Below are positions 1 through 14,511 of a stretch of DNA of 64,000 bases, in pieces (the stretch's first letter is position 1; each line of letters begins with the position of its first letter). This DNA is from Clostridia bacterium. GTDB taxonomy: Bacteria; Bacillota; Clostridia; Christensenellales; Aristaeellaceae. Made by a program: the position numbers and the translations under genes. The stretch spans positions 1 through 64,000 of the forward strand of contig JAFYOR010000027.1 in assembly GCA_017547805.1 (NCBI GenBank). The letters are read 5' to 3'. Under the pieces are notes generated by a model that saw only the letters and a list, made by a program, of their open reading frames with translations, did no database searches and was not told the origin of the DNA.

Positions 1-1916
1 AACGCCGCCGCCATCACCAGCGGCAGCATGCGCAGCGCATACGCCGCCCGCGCAGCTGCGTCAGCGCCGCCCAGCGCGCCAATCCCGAGCAAACCCACCG
101 TCACCCCGAGGATGAACGTCAAGCGCGCCAGAGAAACGAGCGTCTGCACGGCAAGGCTGACGAGCGCACCGATGCACGCGATGCAGGAAAGCATCAGCGC
201 AAGGCACAGCGCAAACCGCTGCGCCCTTCCATCTGCACGGCCCGAAAGCGACCGGCAAAGCCGTCTGCGGCACAGCGCGGCGATCATGCCAGATGCCGGC
301 AGGGCGGCAAGCGCGGCGACCCACGCCGCATTGACGGATATCGCCATCGCTGCGCCCGCGCCGGTGATAAACACCTGTGCGCCGACGGCAAGCCCGGCCG
401 CACACGCCCGGGCGCGAAAGGCAGCATGCACGCGGGATGCGCGCTCGTCCCGCATCCGCCTGCGCGAAAAGAACGCCTGCGCGCGCTGAAAGATAAGCGG
501 CAGCCGCAGCAGGATATCCGGGTTTCTCATTCGCTTTGGCGCGACGGGCGCTGCCAGCGGCGACCCCAGCGACGTCATCGCGCACAGCAGGCATAAGAGC
601 GTCAGCGTTACAAGGCCCATCGCAAACAGGCCGCCGCCCGCGCCGGCGCACATGAGCAGCAGCTGCGTGATCTTCAGTCCTATTCCCAGCGAATAGCCGG
701 GCACACAGAATCCGCCGAGCCCACTCGCCGCCACGACGATCAGCAGCAGCGGGCTGACGATGTCCGCACTGACGGCGCTCTGTCCCAGAATCAGGCCGGA
801 AACGATGCCCAGCGCACTGCCAAGAGCGCCCGGCGCGCGCAGTCCGGCTTCGGTGATCAGATCAAACGCGAGGGTCATGAGCAGCGCCTCAAGAAACACG
901 GGAAACGGAACCCGCGAGCTGGTTTCATATACGCTGGTCAGCAGCATCGCCGAAAGCAGATTGGGATGAAAGCGCAGCACGGCGAGATAAAGACCGGGCA
1001 AAAACAGATGAATCAGCACACCGGTCAGCCGGACAACGCGCAGAAACGTGCCGTACTGCCAGCGTAGGGACGCATCGTCCGGGGTATGCAGCTGATGAAA
1101 GATTGTCGCCGGCGCGCCAATAACGTCGGGCGATCCGTCGGTGAGGATGACGATCTGCCCTTCCGCGAGGAACGACGCCGCCCGATCCGGGCGTTCCGTG
1201 CGCACGCATTGCGGAATGAGCGACAGCGGATGGCTTTCAATCACCTGCTCGATCTGCCCGGCGGTAAGCGGAAAATCGCTGCTGCAATCCATCAGCCGTT
1301 TTCTGATGCGCGCGATCATCGCTTCATCCGCCGTTCCGCGCAGATACAGCAGCGCGCAGCGCGTTTTCATCGCGCCGCCGACGGTGATGAACTCCGTCGT
1401 CAGCTCCTCCCGCTGAACAATGCGCCGGATGAGCGTGATGCTGGTACGGATGGACTCCGAAAAGCTTTCATGCGGGCCAAGAACGACCTTTTCCGCCTCA
1501 GGCCGGCCGATGGTGCGTTTTTCAAACCCGCGCGTATCCATCACGCAGGCCAAAGCGCACCCCTCGCACAGCAGCACGCTCTGCCCGGAAAGGACATCGG
1601 CAATCAGTTCGTCGAAATTGTCCTTCATCTTCATCGGCAGCACGGAAACCGCATGCTCCATCAGAAAGGAAACGCGCTGCTCCGGCGCAATTCCCTCCCC
1701 CGCCGACGCAGGCAGATCCATACAGGGCTTAAGGATGTTTTCATTGAGCGTTTGCGCATCCGTCATGCCGTCCACGGCGACAAGCGCCGCCTCAAACGCG
1801 CCGGCGCGAAAGCGGCGCACGAGCACATCCGCATTATCCGGCGCACCAAGACGCGTGCGGAAGATATTGACATTGTGCGCAAGCGATGGCAGGAGGGAAA
1901 TGGCGTCATTTTCCAT
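1..1916 (-). CDS. Spore germination receptor, GerAA domain continuing into a GerAB-like domain (partial)
   Basis: This is an inner-membrane germinant receptor of the GerA family, which senses nutrients in the dormant spore. The frame begins with ATG at 1916 and stays open through the left edge, giving at least 638 residues. Residues 1-250 carry the soluble GerAA domain, with recognisable stretches such as VRRFRAGAFEAALVAVDG, LSGQSVLLCEG and TERPDRAASFLAEGQIVILT. Several membrane segments follow, with the family-typical VPFPVFLEALLMTLAFDLI. GerAA proteins normally end after the segment seen here as NPDILLRLPLIFQRAQ. Here the frame reads on without a stop into hydrophobic sequence whose last visible part (GIGALGGADAAARAAYALRM) resembles the GerAB transporter-like subunit. 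An A-B fusion is my inference. The region upstream of the start (1917-2080) shows no further gene. Confidence 0.85.
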   Translation of the reverse strand, partial: MENDAISLLPSLAHNVNIFRTRLGAPDNADVLVRRFRAGAFEAALVAVDGMTDAQTLNENILKPCMDLPASAGEGIAPEQRVSFLMEHAVSVLPMKMKDNFDELIADVLSGQSVLLCEGCALACVMDTRGFEKRTIGRPEAEKVVLGPHESFSESIRTSITLIRRIVQREELTTEFITVGGAMKTRCALLYLRGTADEAMIARIRKRLMDCSSDFPLTAGQIEQVIESHPLSLIPQCVRTERPDRAASFLAEGQIVILTDGSPDVIGAPATIFHQLHTPDDASLRWQYGTFLRVVRLTGVLIHLFLPGLYLAVLRFHPNLLSAMLLTSVYETSSRVPFPVFLEALLMTLAFDLITEAGLRAPGALGSALGIVSGLILGQSAVSADIVSPLLLIVVAASGLGGFCVPGYSLGIGLKITQLLLMCAGAGGGLFAMGLVTLTLLCLLCAMTSLGSPLAAPVAPKRMRNPDILLRLPLIFQRAQAFFSRRRMRDERASRVHAAFRARACAAGLAVGAQVFITGAGAAMAISVNAAWVAALAALPASGMIAALCRRRLCRSLSGRADGRAQRFALCLALMLSCIACIGALVSLAVQTLVSLARLTFILGVTVGLLGIGALGGADAAARAAYALRMLPLVMAAA

Positions 1917-2080
1917 GAGGCAGCCTCGTTTCTCTGGAAGATTGTGCCGCTTATTCTGCCGGATTGATATGGAATTATGCATGCGCTGTGCAGCAGGCAT
2001 AAGCCGTCAGGTGCTTATCGGCCAAATACGTTCTTCTTACAATGGTACACAAACTATAATCTCATAACACGCACAACAAA

Positions 2081-2106
2081 AAACCGCACCCTTTCGGGTG
2101 CGGTTT
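2081..2106 (-). terminator. Rho-independent terminator of glgP
   Basis: An 11-base stem (AAACCGCACCC / GGGTGCGGTTT) with a four-base loop lies 33 bases past the glgP stop. On the minus strand it is followed by TTTTTTGTTG. Confidence 0.9.
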
Positions 2107-2138
2107 ATGCTTATCAAGAATTCCTTCAGGCCCTCTGA

Positions 2139-4601
2139 TTACTTCTGAACCAGCGCCTGCAGGTGCCAGATGCGGTCGTTGTACTCCTTGATCGTGCGGT
2201 CGGAAGAGAACACGCCGGACTTGGCAACGTTGATGATCTCCTTCTTGACCCAGGCGTTGCGGTCCAGATAGTCGTTGCCCAGACGGCGCTGCGCAGACTG
2301 ATAGGAACCGAAGTCCTTGAGCACGAGGTACGGATCGGCCATGCCGCCGTTATCGGAGAAGACGAGCGCGCGGAAGAGGCCTTCGAACATCTTCGGGTTC
2401 TCCGGGGTGAGGCTGCCGTCAAAGAGCATGTTCAGCGCACGGCGCAGCTCGGCGTTGGTCTCGTAGATATCCAGCGCACGGTACGCACCGGAGGCGTAGA
2501 TCGCCTCGACCTCCTTGGAACGGGTACCGAAGATATAGCAGTTGTCGTCGCCAACCAGATCGGCGATCTCAACGTTCGCGCCGTCGAGGGTACCGATGGT
2601 CACAGCGCCGTTCATCATGAACTTCATGTTGCCGGTGCCGGACGCCTCCTTGGAAGCGGTGGACAGCTGCTCGCTGACTTCGGAAGCCGGCATGAGCATT
2701 TCCGCGGTGGAAACGTTGTAGTTCTCCAGGAACGCGATCTTGATCATCTGGCTCGCACGCGGATGCGCCGCAATCTTCGCGGACAGCACGTTGATGAAGT
2801 GGATGATCTCCTTCGCACGGCGGTAGCCCGGAGCAGCCTTCGCGCCGAAGATGAAGGTGCGCGGCGCCATGGTGTAGTTCGGATCGTCGCAGATGCGGTT
2901 GAAGAGCACGAGGATGTGCAGCGCGTTGAGCAGCTGACGCTTATACTCGTGCAGGCGCTTGACCTGAACGTCGAACATGGTGTCCGGATCGAGCACCAGA
3001 CCCTGATGACGGTTGATCCAGCGGGCGAAGCGCTCCTTGTTCTCGTGCTTGATCTGAGCAAAACGCTCGATGAAGGCCGCGTCATCCGCAAACGGAAGCA
3101 GTCTTTCCAACTCCATCGCGTCCTTGCGCCAGCCGGTGCCGATGGCATCGTCAAGCAGGGAAGAGAGCGCCGGGTTCGCCAGCATCAGCCAGCGGCGCGG
3201 GGTGATGCCGTTGGTGATGGCATCGAACTTCTCCGGCATGATCTTGTAGTAATCGGCGAAGGTGCTGCGCTTGAGAATATCGCCATGCAGCTGGGAAACG
3301 CCGTTGGTCGCCTTGGAGTAGGCGATGCACATGTTGGCGGTATGCACCTGATCATAGGCGAGGATGGCCATGTGGCCGATGCGGTCCCACTCGCCCGGGA
3401 AGCGGTCAAACAGCTTCTGGCACAGGCGGCGGTTGAGCTCCTGCATGATCTGGTAGATACGCGGCAGGGTCTCGCGCATCATCTTCTCCGGCCACTTTTC
3501 AAGCGCTTCGGCCATGATGGTGTGGTTGGTGTAGGCAACGGTGTTGCGGGTAATGCGCTCCGCTTCCTCCCACGGGAGATGCTCTTCATCAACGAGGATG
3601 CGCATCAGCTCCGGAATGACGGTCGCCGGGTGCGTATCGTTGATCTGGAAGGCGATCTTCTCCGGCAGCAAGCTCATGTCGTTGCCGTGGATGCGCTTAT
3701 AGTCCTTCAGGGCGTACTGCAGCGTCGCGCTGACGAGGAAGTATTCCTGCATCAGGCGCAGCTTCTTGCCGTTGTAGGTGTTGTCCTCCGGATAGAGAAC
3801 CTTGGAGATCTGGGCGGCGATGGAATCATTTTCCTCGGAAGCGCCGTTGTAGTCGCCGGCAGAGAACTTCTGCAGGTTGAACTTATCGGGCAGCATCGCG
3901 CTCCAGGTGCGCAGGCGGTCGACAACGTCGCTGTCATAGCCGACGATCGGCAGATCGTAAGGAACGGCCATGATGTCATCGGTGTCTTCAAGCCAGACGT
4001 AGTGCTTGCCGCCCATCCAATTTTCGCAAACGCGGCCGCCGAAACGAACCTTGACCGCATCGCGGTACGCCGGAATTTCCCAGGCGTTGCCGTAGGTCAG
4101 CCACTCGTCCGGAACCTCAACCTGCTGTCCGTCGACGATGCGCTGGCGGAACAGGCCGTACTCATAACGGATGGTGGAGCCCATCGCCGGGAGGTTCAGC
4201 GTCGCCAGGGAGTCAAGGAAGCACGCAGCCAGACGGCCGAGGCCGCCGTTGCCCAGCGCCGGTTCCGGCTCCTCATGGAGCACGCCGCGCAGGGTCAGGC
4301 CCAGCTCAGCAAACGCCTCTTCATACTCCTTGGTGGAGCAGAGGTTGAGAAGGTTGTTGTGCAGCCAGCGGCCGGTGAGGAACTCGATGGAGAGGTAGTA
4401 CAGGCGCTTGGCCTTTTCATCGCGGCGCGCCTGCTTTTCAAAGAGCCACTTATCCATGATCTGGTCGCGCACGGTAGAGGCGACAGCGGCATAGATCTGC
4501 TTGGGCGTTGCCTGTTCAAGCTCAACGCCGTAGTGGCGCAGGAGTTTGCTGTGAATCGATTCTTTGATCTGATCCTTGGTGTATTCATTCATCAGAGGCA
4601 T
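2139..4601 (-). CDS. glgP: Glycogen/starch alpha-glucan phosphorylase
   Basis: This cytoplasmic enzyme splits alpha-1,4-glucan with phosphate, releasing glucose-1-phosphate. The 820-residue product has full family length (about 800-840). It shows the PLP-binding block EASGTGNMKFMMNGA, with the cofactor lysine near residue 660, and the substrate-site stretch ALGNGGLGRLAACFLDSLAT near residue 115. The start ATG at 4601 has GGAGGG about 10 bases upstream. The gene stands alone, with its own sigma-A promoter and terminator and no other glg genes beside it. It may serve stored glycogen or maltodextrins; the GH65 maltose phosphorylase at 41.3 kb would complement it. Confidence 0.97.
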   Translation of the reverse strand: MPLMNEYTKDQIKESIHSKLLRHYGVELEQATPKQIYAAVASTVRDQIMDKWLFEKQARRDEKAKRLYYLSIEFLTGRWLHNNLLNLCSTKEYEEAFAELGLTLRGVLHEEPEPALGNGGLGRLAACFLDSLATLNLPAMGSTIRYEYGLFRQRIVDGQQVEVPDEWLTYGNAWEIPAYRDAVKVRFGGRVCENWMGGKHYVWLEDTDDIMAVPYDLPIVGYDSDVVDRLRTWSAMLPDKFNLQKFSAGDYNGASEENDSIAAQISKVLYPEDNTYNGKKLRLMQEYFLVSATLQYALKDYKRIHGNDMSLLPEKIAFQINDTHPATVIPELMRILVDEEHLPWEEAERITRNTVAYTNHTIMAEALEKWPEKMMRETLPRIYQIMQELNRRLCQKLFDRFPGEWDRIGHMAILAYDQVHTANMCIAYSKATNGVSQLHGDILKRSTFADYYKIMPEKFDAITNGITPRRWLMLANPALSSLLDDAIGTGWRKDAMELERLLPFADDAAFIERFAQIKHENKERFARWINRHQGLVLDPDTMFDVQVKRLHEYKRQLLNALHILVLFNRICDDPNYTMAPRTFIFGAKAAPGYRRAKEIIHFINVLSAKIAAHPRASQMIKIAFLENYNVSTAEMLMPASEVSEQLSTASKEASGTGNMKFMMNGAVTIGTLDGANVEIADLVGDDNCYIFGTRSKEVEAIYASGAYRALDIYETNAELRRALNMLFDGSLTPENPKMFEGLFRALVFSDNGGMADPYLVLKDFGSYQSAQRRLGNDYLDRNAWVKKEIINVAKSGVFSSDRTIKEYNDRIWHLQALVQK

Positions 4602-4693
4602 GATATAAAACCCTCCCGGTTTGATAAGCGGCGGTGCCGCATGTTCAGCGATCTTCCGACAAAACCCGTCAGTTTACGGGACAGCGGAATGCC

Positions 4694-4722
4694 ATTATAA
4701 CACAAGAATCCATATATTGCAA
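4694..4722 (-). promoter_or_regulatory. Sigma-A promoter of glgP
   Basis: On the minus strand TTGCAA (4722-4717) and TATAAT (4699-4694) are separated by exactly 17 bases, about 90 bases upstream of the glgP start. The rest of the 4602-4940 gap holds no gene I can support. Confidence 0.8.
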
Positions 4723-4941
4723 GAAAAAACCATATATGCTGCAGTTTCCTGTGCAGGCTGTTGCCCTTTTCATGATATTCGGTGGCAGTTTTGCATGTGT
4801 TTTTTTCGACAAAGTTCGTAGCTGCAAGCTTTTTTGACCATCACAGCATACCCATCAACAGGCAGAAATATGCAGAGCCGTCGTCATTTCTGCCGCCGCG
4901 CACGCATCCGCCGGCTTCGCAGTATCCCCGCAAAAAACAAA

Positions 4942-4966
4942 CAGGACCCGATTGGATCGGGTCCTG
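4942..4966 (-). terminator. Rho-independent terminator of the modular Cys/His protein gene
   Basis: The stem CAGGACCCGAT / ATCGGGTCCTG has a three-base loop. On the minus strand it is followed by TTTGTTTTTTG, just downstream of the stop at 4989. Confidence 0.85.
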
Positions 4967-4988
4967 CCTGATGATTTTTCCGTTTCGC

Positions 4989-10970
<5,982 letters not shown>

Positions 10971-11019
10971 GTATTTCCCTTCTTTCTATATGCGCATATT
11001 AAGGCATAGTATAAATTTC

Positions 11020-11047
11020 ATTATACTTCTCAATTCCGGAAAATCAA
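11020..11047 (-). promoter_or_regulatory. Sigma-A promoter of the modular Cys/His protein gene
   Basis: On the minus strand TTGATT (11047-11042) and TATAAT (11025-11020) are separated by 16 bases, about 50 bases upstream of the GTG start. Confidence 0.7.
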
Positions 11048-11125
11048 GAGTATTCCGAACATTTTATTCCTATTTATGCCATTTTTGTGACGATTATTTC
11101 ATGATTGCTTCATTAAACGGCAAAA

Positions 11126-11151
11126 CCGGCTGAAGCGATGGCTTCAGCCGG
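11126..11151 (-). terminator. Terminator hairpin downstream of rsmG
   Basis: The perfect 11-base stem CCGGCTGAAGC / GCTTCAGCCGG has a four-base loop and is followed on the minus strand by TTTTG. It closes the HAD-radC-DUF218-rsmG operon. Confidence 0.7.
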
Positions 11152-11196
11152 CTGTTGTATCGGTCTCTTCGTCTGTTGTGTCCGGCGCATTCTCCC

Positions 11197-11916
11197 TCAC
11201 GCCAGCGGTTTTTTGTTTGGCGTTCCGGCCTTGCGCGGATACGTTTTGGGCGTCTTCCCGGTCTTGTCGGTGATGAGCAAAACATGCGCCCAATCGTCCC
11301 GGCGGGGAACCGGCGCAGGCACGACGCCGCGCACCGTGCCGCCCAGCACAAACGCCGCGCGCTTGGCGGCGGTCATTTCCTCCTGAACGCCCGGTCCCTT
11401 CCAGCTGATGGACACGCCGCCCTGCCTGACAAAGGGCAGCGTCAGCTCCATGAGCGTCGCACTGGACGCCACCGCGCGGGACACCGCCACGTCGTACATC
11501 TCTCGGTGATCCGCCATGCGCGCCGCATCCTCCGCGCGCGCATGCAGCGTCTGCGCCGAAAGCCCCAGACGCTTTAAGGCGTCCTCTAGGAAGAGGATGC
11601 GCTTATTGAGCGCGTCAAGGAACGTCATCTTCAGATCCGGACGCAGGATCAGCAGCGGCATGCCCGGAAAGCCCGCGCCCGTGCCCACGTCGATGATCTT
11701 CGCCTCGGGCGCAAGCAGCCCCTGCGCAAGCGGCGCAGCGCTGTCAAGGTCGTGCCGGTCGATGCGCTCATCCTCGTCAAGCACGGCCGTCAGGTCCATT
11801 CTGGCATTGTATTCATCCAGAATCGCATGGAACGCCTCAAACCGTTCAATCGCCGTCTGATCGTATGCTACGCCCATCATTTCAAGGCCGGAAATCAGCC
11901 TTTCCTTATTCATCAT
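11197..11916 (-). CDS. rsmG: 16S rRNA (guanine527-N7)-methyltransferase
   Basis: RsmG (GidB) methylates G527 of 16S rRNA in the 530 loop using S-adenosylmethionine. The product is 239 residues, the normal length. The SAM motif IIDVGTGAGFPGMPLL lies near residue 74, followed by FLDALNKRILFLE and the conserved VSRAVA segment. The start ATG overlaps the stop of the preceding DUF218 gene by four bases (ATGA), with GGAGAG six bases upstream. It is the last gene of the four-gene operon. RsmG usually sits beside MnmG near the origin; here it does not. Confidence 0.97.
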   Translation of the reverse strand: MMNKERLISGLEMMGVAYDQTAIERFEAFHAILDEYNARMDLTAVLDEDERIDRHDLDSAAPLAQGLLAPEAKIIDVGTGAGFPGMPLLILRPDLKMTFLDALNKRILFLEDALKRLGLSAQTLHARAEDAARMADHREMYDVAVSRAVASSATLMELTLPFVRQGGVSISWKGPGVQEEMTAAKRAAFVLGGTVRGVVPAPVPRRDDWAHVLLITDKTGKTPKTYPRKAGTPNKKPLA

Positions 11917-12509
11917 ACTATGCTCTCCAGTACAAATTTAATCCAACTCAGTCCTTCGCGGATGTGGTTTTTGATGAAGTATTCGGGCTTTGAGGGACTG
12001 CCCTTACCCGTGGCCGAGATGCCAACCTGTCTGCAAAGCGCCAGCGCACGGGCGACGTGATAATCGCTGGTGACGATCAGCGCCTGAGAAAGTCCCTGCT
12101 CACGCATAATCTCCTTGGCGTAATTCAGGTTTTCGCGCGTGTTGAAGGACTTCGTTTCCGCGATGGCGTCTTCCTCCTTCACGCCATTTGCAATCAGCCA
12201 TGCGCGCATGACGTCGCCCTCGGCGGCGGGCTCGTTGGCGCCCTGCGCGCCGCAGCAGATGATCGTCTGCGGGTCTTCGCGGTAGGTTTCAAGCGCGGCG
12301 GTCAGCCTGCGATGAAGCGCGACGGAAGGCGTTCCGTCCTCCTTGACCTGTGCGCCCAGCACGATGATCACGTCGGAATCAAGCTGCCGGGGCAGGTGCG
12401 TTTCCATATACCAGACAAAGCCGATCAGCGCCGCCGCGCCCAGCAGCGCAGCAAGCAGCAAAGCGAAAACCGCCATCAGACCCCTCCTGATCCACAGATT
12501 GCATTTCAA
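11913..12509 (-). CDS. YdcF/SanA/ElyC-like DUF218 membrane protein
   Basis: This is a 198-residue protein with one N-terminal membrane segment (residues about 11-34) and an outward DUF218 domain. The family signature is seen in DVIIVLGAQVKEDGTPS near residue 45, TIICCGAQGANEP near 82, the SFNTREN block and LIVTSDYHVARA near 147. Related proteins (SanA, ElyC) act in envelope integrity or lipid-carrier metabolism, but the biochemical role here is unknown. It overlaps radC upstream and rsmG downstream by four bases each, so the genes are translationally coupled. Confidence 0.88.
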   Translation of the reverse strand: MKCNLWIRRGLMAVFALLLAALLGAAALIGFVWYMETHLPRQLDSDVIIVLGAQVKEDGTPSVALHRRLTAALETYREDPQTIICCGAQGANEPAAEGDVMRAWLIANGVKEEDAIAETKSFNTRENLNYAKEIMREQGLSQALIVTSDYHVARALALCRQVGISATGKGSPSKPEYFIKNHIREGLSWIKFVLESIV

Positions 12510-13330
12510 TCAAAAAACTCCTTGTCTGTTCCATATGCGCTCGTCATGTAAATCATTTCCACCTCATCGCTGATGGTGCCGCGGCGTCCGGGCACCTGAG
12601 AGCTGCTCATGACGTAGCTGAAGCGGTTGCTCTGATCTTCCTGCATGTTGTATTGGCTCTGGCGGATCATGGAATACACGGTTTCCTTTGTGAAGATCAG
12701 ATGATCGATCACGCGCACGGAAATCAGCTGCAGCGAGCGGATGATCATCTCCGTCGAATCGATATCCGCCTGCGAGGGTTCCGGCTGTCCGCTGGGATGA
12801 TTATGGACGAACATCACGCCGTAGGCATGGTGATGGAGCACCATCTCCACGATCTGGCGCGGATAAATCGTCACCTCGTCAATCGTTCCCTCATAAAGCA
12901 GCTGCGTATGCAGCACATGACCCTGCTGGTCAAGGCAGATGATGTAAAACCGTTCGTCATGGATGCCGGTGAACAGGTGATTGCAGAACTTTTTGGCGTC
13001 GCCGATCGTGTTGATCCTCGGCTTTTCGCCCAGATCGCTGCGCTGATAGACGCTGAACAGCCGGGGCATCAGCGTCAGAAACAGCGCCGCATGCCTGCCG
13101 ATTCCCGGCACCTGCGTAAGCTCGCTCTCGTGCGCATCCAGCACGCCGGAAAGGCTGCCAAAACGATTCACCAGCGCGTGCGCAAGGGGATTGACGTCCC
13201 GCTGCGGAATGGCGTAGGTCAGCAGAAGCTCCAGCACCTCATGCTCGGAAAACCCGTCCAGCCCTTCCTTGCGGAAGCGCTCGCGCAGCCTTTCCCTGTG
13301 ACCGGCGTGAATGCTTTTCTTCTCGTCCAT
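12506..13330 (-). CDS. radC: RadC-family JAB domain protein
   Basis: This is a 274-residue RadC/YeeS family protein. An N-terminal helix-hairpin-helix-like segment (VPGIGRHAA) is followed by the JAMM-like metal site MFVHNHPSGQPEPSQAD. The family is widespread; its once-supposed repair function is doubtful and its real role is unknown. I set the start at ATG 13330 (MDEKKSIHAGHRERLRERF), because that is where homology begins and because a longer upstream extension would overlap the HAD gene. The stop overlaps the DUF218 start. About 45 residues lie beyond the usual RadC end. Confidence 0.93.
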   Translation of the reverse strand: MDEKKSIHAGHRERLRERFRKEGLDGFSEHEVLELLLTYAIPQRDVNPLAHALVNRFGSLSGVLDAHESELTQVPGIGRHAALFLTLMPRLFSVYQRSDLGEKPRINTIGDAKKFCNHLFTGIHDERFYIICLDQQGHVLHTQLLYEGTIDEVTIYPRQIVEMVLHHHAYGVMFVHNHPSGQPEPSQADIDSTEMIIRSLQLISVRVIDHLIFTKETVYSMIRQSQYNMQEDQSNRFSYVMSSSQVPGRRGTISDEVEMIYMTSAYGTDKEFFD

Positions 13331-13340
13331 GCGCGTCTCC

Positions 13341-13985
13341 TCACAGTCCTTCAATGATCGCTTCCAGCTCCTCAAAGCTGCGGGCGACCGGGAAACCGGC
13401 GCCTTCAAGGCGGTGTGCGGCGTTGTGTCCCCACGGGACAAGCACGCACGATGCGCCCAGCGCACGCGCCAGCTCCGCATCGGCCAGCATATCGCCCACC
13501 AGCACAACGTCCCTGCCTTCAAGCCCGAGCGCCTGCATCTGCGCGCGTCCGATGTCGGTTTTTTTCCTCGCGCTTTCATCGCCAAGGCCGTTGATGACGG
13601 TCATCCGCCGGGCAAGACCAAGCCCTGCGCACTGCGTCAGCAGATCCGGCTCATAGGAAGCGGAGAGGATGCTCTGGCTGTGTCCGGCGGCATGCAGGCG
13701 GTCAATGGAAGCGAGCGCGCCCGGCACAAGGCCGCAGTTCACCGCATTCTCGTTGAACATGTCCAGCCAGATCCGGGCAATCGTCTCGTATTTGTAGACG
13801 TTCAGGTCGATGCCCAGCGCGGTGTAAAAATCGCGCACGGGCATCGTCATGTGCGCCCGGTAATCCTCAATGGTGATATGCGGCAGACCCAGCACGTCAA
13901 AGACGTGGTTGTCGCAGTCAACCGACAGCTGCGCATCGTTGAGCAGCGTGCCGTTGAAATCCCAGATGATGTGTTTTTTCTGCAT
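13341..13985 (-). CDS. HAD-superfamily hydrolase (phosphoglycolate phosphatase-like)
   Basis: This is a 214-residue cytoplasmic HAD hydrolase. Motif I reads IIWDFNGTLL near residue 6, motif II is SILSAS near 104 and motif IV is VVLVGDMLADAE near 162. The nucleophile Asp is present, but the second Asp of the DxDxT motif is Asn (DFNGT). That pattern occurs in a subset of HAD enzymes and may alter the acid/base step. The substrate is unknown. It is the first gene of the operon, 10 bases upstream of radC. Confidence 0.88.
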   Translation of the reverse strand: MQKKHIIWDFNGTLLNDAQLSVDCDNHVFDVLGLPHITIEDYRAHMTMPVRDFYTALGIDLNVYKYETIARIWLDMFNENAVNCGLVPGALASIDRLHAAGHSQSILSASYEPDLLTQCAGLGLARRMTVINGLGDESARKKTDIGRAQMQALGLEGRDVVLVGDMLADAELARALGASCVLVPWGHNAAHRLEGAGFPVARSFEELEAIIEGL

Positions 13986-14060
13986 AGTGAATCCCTTTTT
14001 TATGAATTGAATTCATTATACGATATCGCGTTGTATCACGTCAAGGAATGCGCGGGGGAG

Positions 14061-14300
14061 GACCTCATCCGTCAGCCCTTCCGGGCTTTGCAGACAGCGG
14101 CGGGCGGATAAAATCCGCCCCTACATAAACCGCAGCAAAGCCTTCCCCTTTGGGACTGTAACCTGCCGCGCTCTGTGGGCGATTCAGGCAGACTGAACGT
14201 CTGGAAGCTAAAAGGAGTGCTTGCACGACTATTTAGTTTCCCGGAGAAGGTGGATCGCCGCCAGGCGAGACGGATGAGGTCCCGCCCGCAGGCGAAACAC
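14061..14300. repeat. Family A MITE-like element, interrupted copy
   Basis: The left end GACCTCATCCGTCAGCCC (14061-14088) and the inverted right end GGTGGATCGCCGCCAGGCGA...GACGGATGAGGTC (about 14249-14283) frame 150 bases. These include an AAGCCTTCCCCTTTGGG piece and a family C hairpin (GGGCGGATAAAATCCGCCC, 14111-14130). The 13986-14511 gap holds only this element, a family B copy and an AAACCTAA/TTAGGTTT hairpin (about 14420-14460). I see no gene. Confidence 0.75.
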
Positions 14301-14319
14301 CTGTACCTGCATAGTCAGG

Positions 14320-14508
14320 GATCGAAGCGCCCTCTGCGCGTGCGATCCCATTCAAGCCGCCTCGAAGTGGATCGAAGCCGAGCGCGTCCAGTGGACGAAG
14401 CAGCGAGGCGGAGCAGCTGGAAACCTAAAGGAGCAGCTATAGCTGCGACTATTAGGTTTCCTGGCAAGTGGGTATGGGCACAGCCCATTGGGTGTGGGCA
14501 CAGCCCAC
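14320..14508. repeat. Family B stop-codon-adjacent repeat at the helicase 3' end
   Basis: The palindrome TGGGCACAGCCCA occurs twice (14475-14487 and 14494-14506), and the outer copy ends four bases from the helicase stop. The 5' part (CAGGGATCG...TGCGATCCCATTCAAGCCGC, about 14325-14370) matches the element at 25.9 kb. Confidence 0.8.
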
Positions 14509-14511
14509 CGG

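Noticed and set aside
2163..4700. An 845-residue plus-strand frame over glgP, and similar long antisense frames over the helicase, GH65 and dnaN.
   Set aside because: They are shadow frames produced by GC-rich third positions; the opposite strand encodes well-recognised enzymes.
14420..14460. A CRISPR-like appearance of repeated motifs around 14.3-14.5 kb.
   Set aside because: Units differ in length and spacing, there are no regular spacers, and no cas genes lie nearby. They are interspersed repeats.
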